A DNA stretch of 64,000 nucleotides. It comes from Dyella_B sp036746095. Its GTDB lineage: Bacteria > Pseudomonadota > Gammaproteobacteria > Xanthomonadales > Rhodanobacteraceae. Position 1 is the stretch's first letter. Each line of letters starts with the position of its first letter. Location: contig NZ_DAIOEU010000018.1 in the NCBI RefSeq assembly GCF_036746095.1, positions 1 through 64,000 on the forward strand. The letters run 5' to 3'. The notes under the pieces are model-generated. The model saw only the letters and a program-made list of their open reading frames with translations. It did not search any database and was not told where the DNA came from. The position numbers were made by a program, and so were the translations under genes. Shown here in pieces: positions 61,044 through 64,000 of this stretch.

Positions 61044-62186
61044 TCAATGCCAATCCGTCTGTGGCATAAATGTGTTGCTTGACGTGGTGATCTGGTGAGT
61101 GGAGTCTTTCACCTCCAGCTGCCGGCCTTGCATGAAGTTGGTGTTCCTGGCCAGCGGCGTGTTCTGCTTCATCGGATAGCGTGCACTGTTGTTGCCCAGC
61201 GTATTGCCGTCGGCCTTTACATAGCTGCTCTTGCCGTTGATGGAGAGCCCGGCCAGGCCGTTGCCGGTAATGCGGTTATTGCCGATGGAGACCTGCGTCG
61301 CTGTGTCCACCGTCAATACGCCATAACCGTAGTTGTTGGTGAAGCTGGAGTTCTTCACGGTGACGTTGCTGACGTTGTCGTGAATTTCCAGCCCGCTGCC
61401 GCGATTGTCGGCAACGGTGCAGTCGTCGATAGTGATGTTGCTGGCATGACCCTGCGCTTGAGGCTCGATATCGATGCCAGCCTGCGGCATGGTGCCGTGA
61501 GTGTTGCTGAAGGTGGAGTGGGTGATGGTCACACCGTCGACGGGGCCAATCGAAAGCCCCTGGCGACGGTTGCCGGTGGACACGACGTTATCGACGACCA
61601 CGTCAGTCGAAGGCGTCGCATGACCATCCGGGCCGAGCGCACCGATCCACATGCCATCGCCCCAGCAATCGGAAATATGCACATTCGTAACGCGTACGTG
61701 CTTGGCTGCCTGGATATCGATGCCGAAGCCCCACTCGCCACCCACGCCGGTATGCCCATTGCGTTCGCCGACGATATTGCCCCCAGTGATGCTCACGTTG
61801 CTGACGTTCCATACCTTGATCATGTACGACCGCTTCGAACCGTTGGAGAGTGCGGCGATGGTTGCATCGGGAGCGAGCTGCAACACCATGTTGGAACGCA
61901 GGTTGATCGAGCGCATCGCATCGATCATGTACGTGCCCTTCGGCACCAGCACCGTGCCGCCCCTTGCTGGCAGGCTGTCGATGGCGGACTGGATCGCGAG
62001 CGTGTCATCGTGTACACCATCGCCTTTGGCGCCCTTGTCGCGCACGTTGATCACGGTATTGGTGGTGGCTGCGTAACTGGAGGTACTCCCCGCGTACAGG
62101 GCGATCAACGGCAAGCCCAGCCATATGGCAGGCATGAAGCGGTGGCGCGGCATGCGAGTACGAGGACGATCGATGGTGTGCGTCAT
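61044..62186 (-). CDS. exported right-handed beta-helix protein 4
   Basis: A 380-residue paralogue with a signal peptide (FMPAIWLGLPLIALYAGSTS, cut near SSYA). Mature part: INVRDKGAKGDGVHDDTLAI, GGTVLVPKGTYMI, then coils with WGDGMWIGALGPDG, RRQGLSIGP, AGIDIEPQA and GSGLEIHDN. WIGALG also occurs in protein 3 (WLGAFG), linking 3 and 4, the two that are coupled to AsnB-like genes. Its ATG overlaps the stop of AsnB-like 2 (ATGA). It probably modifies or binds exported polysaccharide; the enzymatic class is unknown. Confidence 0.82.
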   Translation of the reverse strand: MTHTIDRPRTRMPRHRFMPAIWLGLPLIALYAGSTSSYAATTNTVINVRDKGAKGDGVHDDTLAIQSAIDSLPARGGTVLVPKGTYMIDAMRSINLRSNMVLQLAPDATIAALSNGSKRSYMIKVWNVSNVSITGGNIVGERNGHTGVGGEWGFGIDIQAAKHVRVTNVHISDCWGDGMWIGALGPDGHATPSTDVVVDNVVSTGNRRQGLSIGPVDGVTITHSTFSNTHGTMPQAGIDIEPQAQGHASNITIDDCTVADNRGSGLEIHDNVSNVTVKNSSFTNNYGYGVLTVDTATQVSIGNNRITGNGLAGLSINGKSSYVKADGNTLGNNSARYPMKQNTPLARNTNFMQGRQLEVKDSTHQITTSSNTFMPQTDWH

Positions 62187-63676
62187 GGTGTCAGGGTGGT
62201 TCGTGGCGTGGCCGCCCTTCGATCAGGCGGATGCAGGTTGCTGCGGGTTGCCAGCCACGGCAGCGTGACCGCGAGCAGATAAAACTTCGAAGCAAAAAAC
62301 TTGTTGTCGAACAGGCGCCGATGGGTTTCCAGCCAGCGGGGTACCCCGGGCAGGATGGCGCGCGTCTGCTGCGCAAAGGCGTAAACCTGATCGAAGCGCT
62401 GCCTGGCCAGTCCACGCAGATCGAAACGGAAGGAGCCCTTGGTCCTTACGTACGGCAATTCACCGAAACGCCCGGCGATGTGCCGGCGGATCAGCAGTTT
62501 GTTGACGCCACCCGGGCCGATCAGTTGGTCGCGTGGCACCTGGTGCAGGATCCAGTCGCGCAGTCGCGCGTTGCAGTACGGATACACCACGCGCAGCGAC
62601 ATGGCCTTGGCCGCGTACATGCCCTTGCCCATGGCGGGTGCTTCGAGCAGCGTGAACGCGATGACGTGCTCATCGTCAGCCGATGTGGCGGCGGCAATTT
62701 CCGCGCGGAACATGTCCAGGCGTTGGCGCGAGCGTGCCGAAATGTTCCATCCGTACAGCTCATCCACTTCCGCGTCGCTGAAGCGCGAGCCGGGAAGCAA
62801 CCGTTCGAACCGGTCCATCTGCAAGGTGGCAAGCGCGAAGCAGAGTGCGAAGTTGTTCTTGATCAGCGGCAGGCGGAACAGGCCTGAAGGCAGGCGAACG
62901 TTGCGCGAAAGCATCCGCAGTACATGGTCCTTGCAGTGCAGCGGGCCGCCGAAATAGTGATCCGATCCAAGCGCATCGACGATGCCGTCGCCGCCGAACC
63001 GGCGCACCTCGGTAGCAAGGTCCGCATAGGACAGCGCCGCGAAATCGGCGGTCAACAAGGGCATGCGTGGCAGCATCGCCAGGTAGCGGTCGTACGCGCG
63101 ACCGGGATCGCACACCAGTATTTCGTGCCGCAAGCCGAGTTTCCGGGCAACGAAGCGCGCCGATGACACTTCGTTTTCTTCGGTGCCGCCCAGATAGGTA
63201 AGACAGGTAGTGTCAGGTCGCACTTCGGCAAGTGCGATAGCCATCGAGGTGGAATCCTTGCCGCCGCTTTGCATCAGCCATGGCGCGCGGATGCCGGCAA
63301 GCGATTGTCTTGCCGCATCGCATAGCAAGCGGTGATAGGTTTGCGTCAGCGCCGCGCCGGTTGCTTCGCGGGCGCCCGGCTGCGACGCGGCATGCGTGGC
63401 GCGGAACGGAAAACGGAACACCGGATGGCCGTGCAGGTCCGTCGCGGGATCGAATCCCGAAAAGGCAACTTTTACGTCCCGATAGATGGAGTGGGGCGGA
63501 TATACGAAGCTGTTGCGCAACAGATCGGCGATCGATACCAGGTCCAGCGCAGCGCTGCCGGGCGGGAGTTCATCCAGTGGCGAAAAATCCACGCTGCGCT
63601 GGTAGGGCGAGGCATCGATCTGGATCCTTGCCCGGCGGGAACTGGATGGTAGTTGCGGGATCGTGCTGGGCCTCAT
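62183..63676 (-). CDS. asparagine-synthetase-like protein 2, no glutaminase domain
   Basis: A 497-residue paralogue of AsnB-like 1 with motifs at identical residue numbers: SGGKDS (137-142), GGTEENEVSSAR and GSDHYFGGP (237 on). The N-terminal glutaminase Cys is missing; the remaining pre-domain reads IADLLRNSFVYPPHSIYRDV. The ending RWLETHRRLFDNKFFASKFY then LLAVTLPWLA is conserved. ATP pyrophosphatase chemistry is expected, but the nitrogen source and acceptor are unknown. It is coupled to beta-helix 4 by ATGA and lies 78 bp after a third copy. Confidence 0.82.
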   Translation of the reverse strand: MRPSTIPQLPSSSRRARIQIDASPYQRSVDFSPLDELPPGSAALDLVSIADLLRNSFVYPPHSIYRDVKVAFSGFDPATDLHGHPVFRFPFRATHAASQPGAREATGAALTQTYHRLLCDAARQSLAGIRAPWLMQSGGKDSTSMAIALAEVRPDTTCLTYLGGTEENEVSSARFVARKLGLRHEILVCDPGRAYDRYLAMLPRMPLLTADFAALSYADLATEVRRFGGDGIVDALGSDHYFGGPLHCKDHVLRMLSRNVRLPSGLFRLPLIKNNFALCFALATLQMDRFERLLPGSRFSDAEVDELYGWNISARSRQRLDMFRAEIAAATSADDEHVIAFTLLEAPAMGKGMYAAKAMSLRVVYPYCNARLRDWILHQVPRDQLIGPGGVNKLLIRRHIAGRFGELPYVRTKGSFRFDLRGLARQRFDQVYAFAQQTRAILPGVPRWLETHRRLFDNKFFASKFYLLAVTLPWLATRSNLHPPDRRAATPRTTLTP

Positions 63677-63754
63677 GGGATCACCGGGGCCGTGTGGTGC
63701 AGACGGTTGTTCGTCCGCATCGCTTGCATGTTCCCAGCGGCCCGGTCGGTTGCT

Positions 63755-64000
63755 TCATGATGCAACGGCCTCGGCGCTGTGAAAATCATCGACGGGAGAT
63801 GCATGCCGCACGCGGCTGTACAACCAGGGCAGCACCATGGCGAGCAGGTAGAACTTGGAGGCGAAGTATTTGTTGCCCAGGCGGTCGCGATGCGTTTCCA
63901 GCCAGCGCGGCGCGCCCGGTAGCAGCGCCTGCGTCTGCTGCGCGAAATCGTAGACCTGGTCGAAGCGTTGCCGTGCCAGGCCGCGCACGTCGAAGCGGAA
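63755..64000 (-). CDS. asparagine-synthetase-like protein 3 (C-terminal part, continues beyond window)
   Basis: The minus-strand frame is open through the right edge of the window. It reads FRFDVRGLARQRFDQVYDFA at the edge, then RWLETHRDRLGNKYFASKFY, LLAMVLPWLYS and a short tail to TGA at 63757-63755. It is clearly the C-terminus of a third AsnB-like paralogue. Whether it carries an intact PP-loop cannot be seen. It is probably co-transcribed with AsnB-like 2. Confidence 0.8.
   Translation of the reverse strand, partial: FRFDVRGLARQRFDQVYDFAQQTQALLPGAPRWLETHRDRLGNKYFASKFYLLAMVLPWLYSRVRHASPVDDFHSAEAVAS

Noticed and set aside
55259..63676. Lasso-peptide biosynthesis (AsnB-like cyclases with a small upstream frame)
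   Set aside because: No transglutaminase-like B protein, PqqD-like B1 domain or transporter is nearby, and the genes sit among glycosyltransferases. A polysaccharide role fits better, though a peptide role is not fully excluded.

Overview
The window is GC-rich (codon third positions strongly G/C) and looks like a gammaproteobacterium of the Xanthomonadales, most probably a Rhodanobacteraceae-type soil or plant-associated genus. The indicators are TonB-dependent receptors of the Xanthomonas/Caulobacter type, glucokinase-family kinases placed next to those receptors, the L-fuconate dehydratase route for fucose, a TorF-type porin linked to glnK-amtB, and many palindromic REP elements. The genus is an inference.

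Layout. 1-2149: remnant of a YgjP-like metallopeptidase, then a hipBA toxin-antitoxin pair. 2443-5343: housekeeping genes (tadA, a sirtuin, a universal stress protein, a CHAD protein). 5527-9502: fucose module 1, with a GH29 fucosidase and IclR regulator divergent from fucP and a mutarotase. 9715-12246: porin-glnK-amtB. 12987-14167: HAD phosphatase and DoxX protein. 14250-20402: fucose module 2, a compact overlapping operon that can take L-fucose through fuconolactone, fuconate, 2-keto-3-deoxyfuconate and 2,4-diketo-3-deoxyfuconate to pyruvate and lactate. It ends with an FMN lactate-oxidase-like gene.

20748-40540: a glycan utilisation locus. Two kinase plus TonB-receptor units (20748-24569 and 33703-38091) bracket GH29, GH18, GH3, GH35 and sialidase-like genes, and GH20 follows. 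The two kinase genes share a promoter block. The enzyme set fits the outer sugars of complex N-glycans (Fuc, Gal, GlcNAc, Xyl), and the released fucose can be burned by the neighbouring modules.

40921-64000: an exopolysaccharide locus. It carries wza (with an 11-N assembly gap), wzb, wzc and wzx, a GT32-FkbM fusion, two GT4 glycosyltransferases and galE. It also carries four paralogous right-handed beta-helix proteins and three paralogous asparagine-synthetase-like proteins that lack the glutaminase domain. Two AsnB-like/beta-helix pairs are translationally coupled by ATGA overlaps. This repeated module is the best candidate here for an undescribed system. An ops-like element lies in the leader of wzb-wzc.

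Two REP families run through the window. One donates the stop codons of two unrelated genes. The other forms paired elements of about 120 bp with a conserved core. All functional statements rest on reading the sequence; no database search was run.
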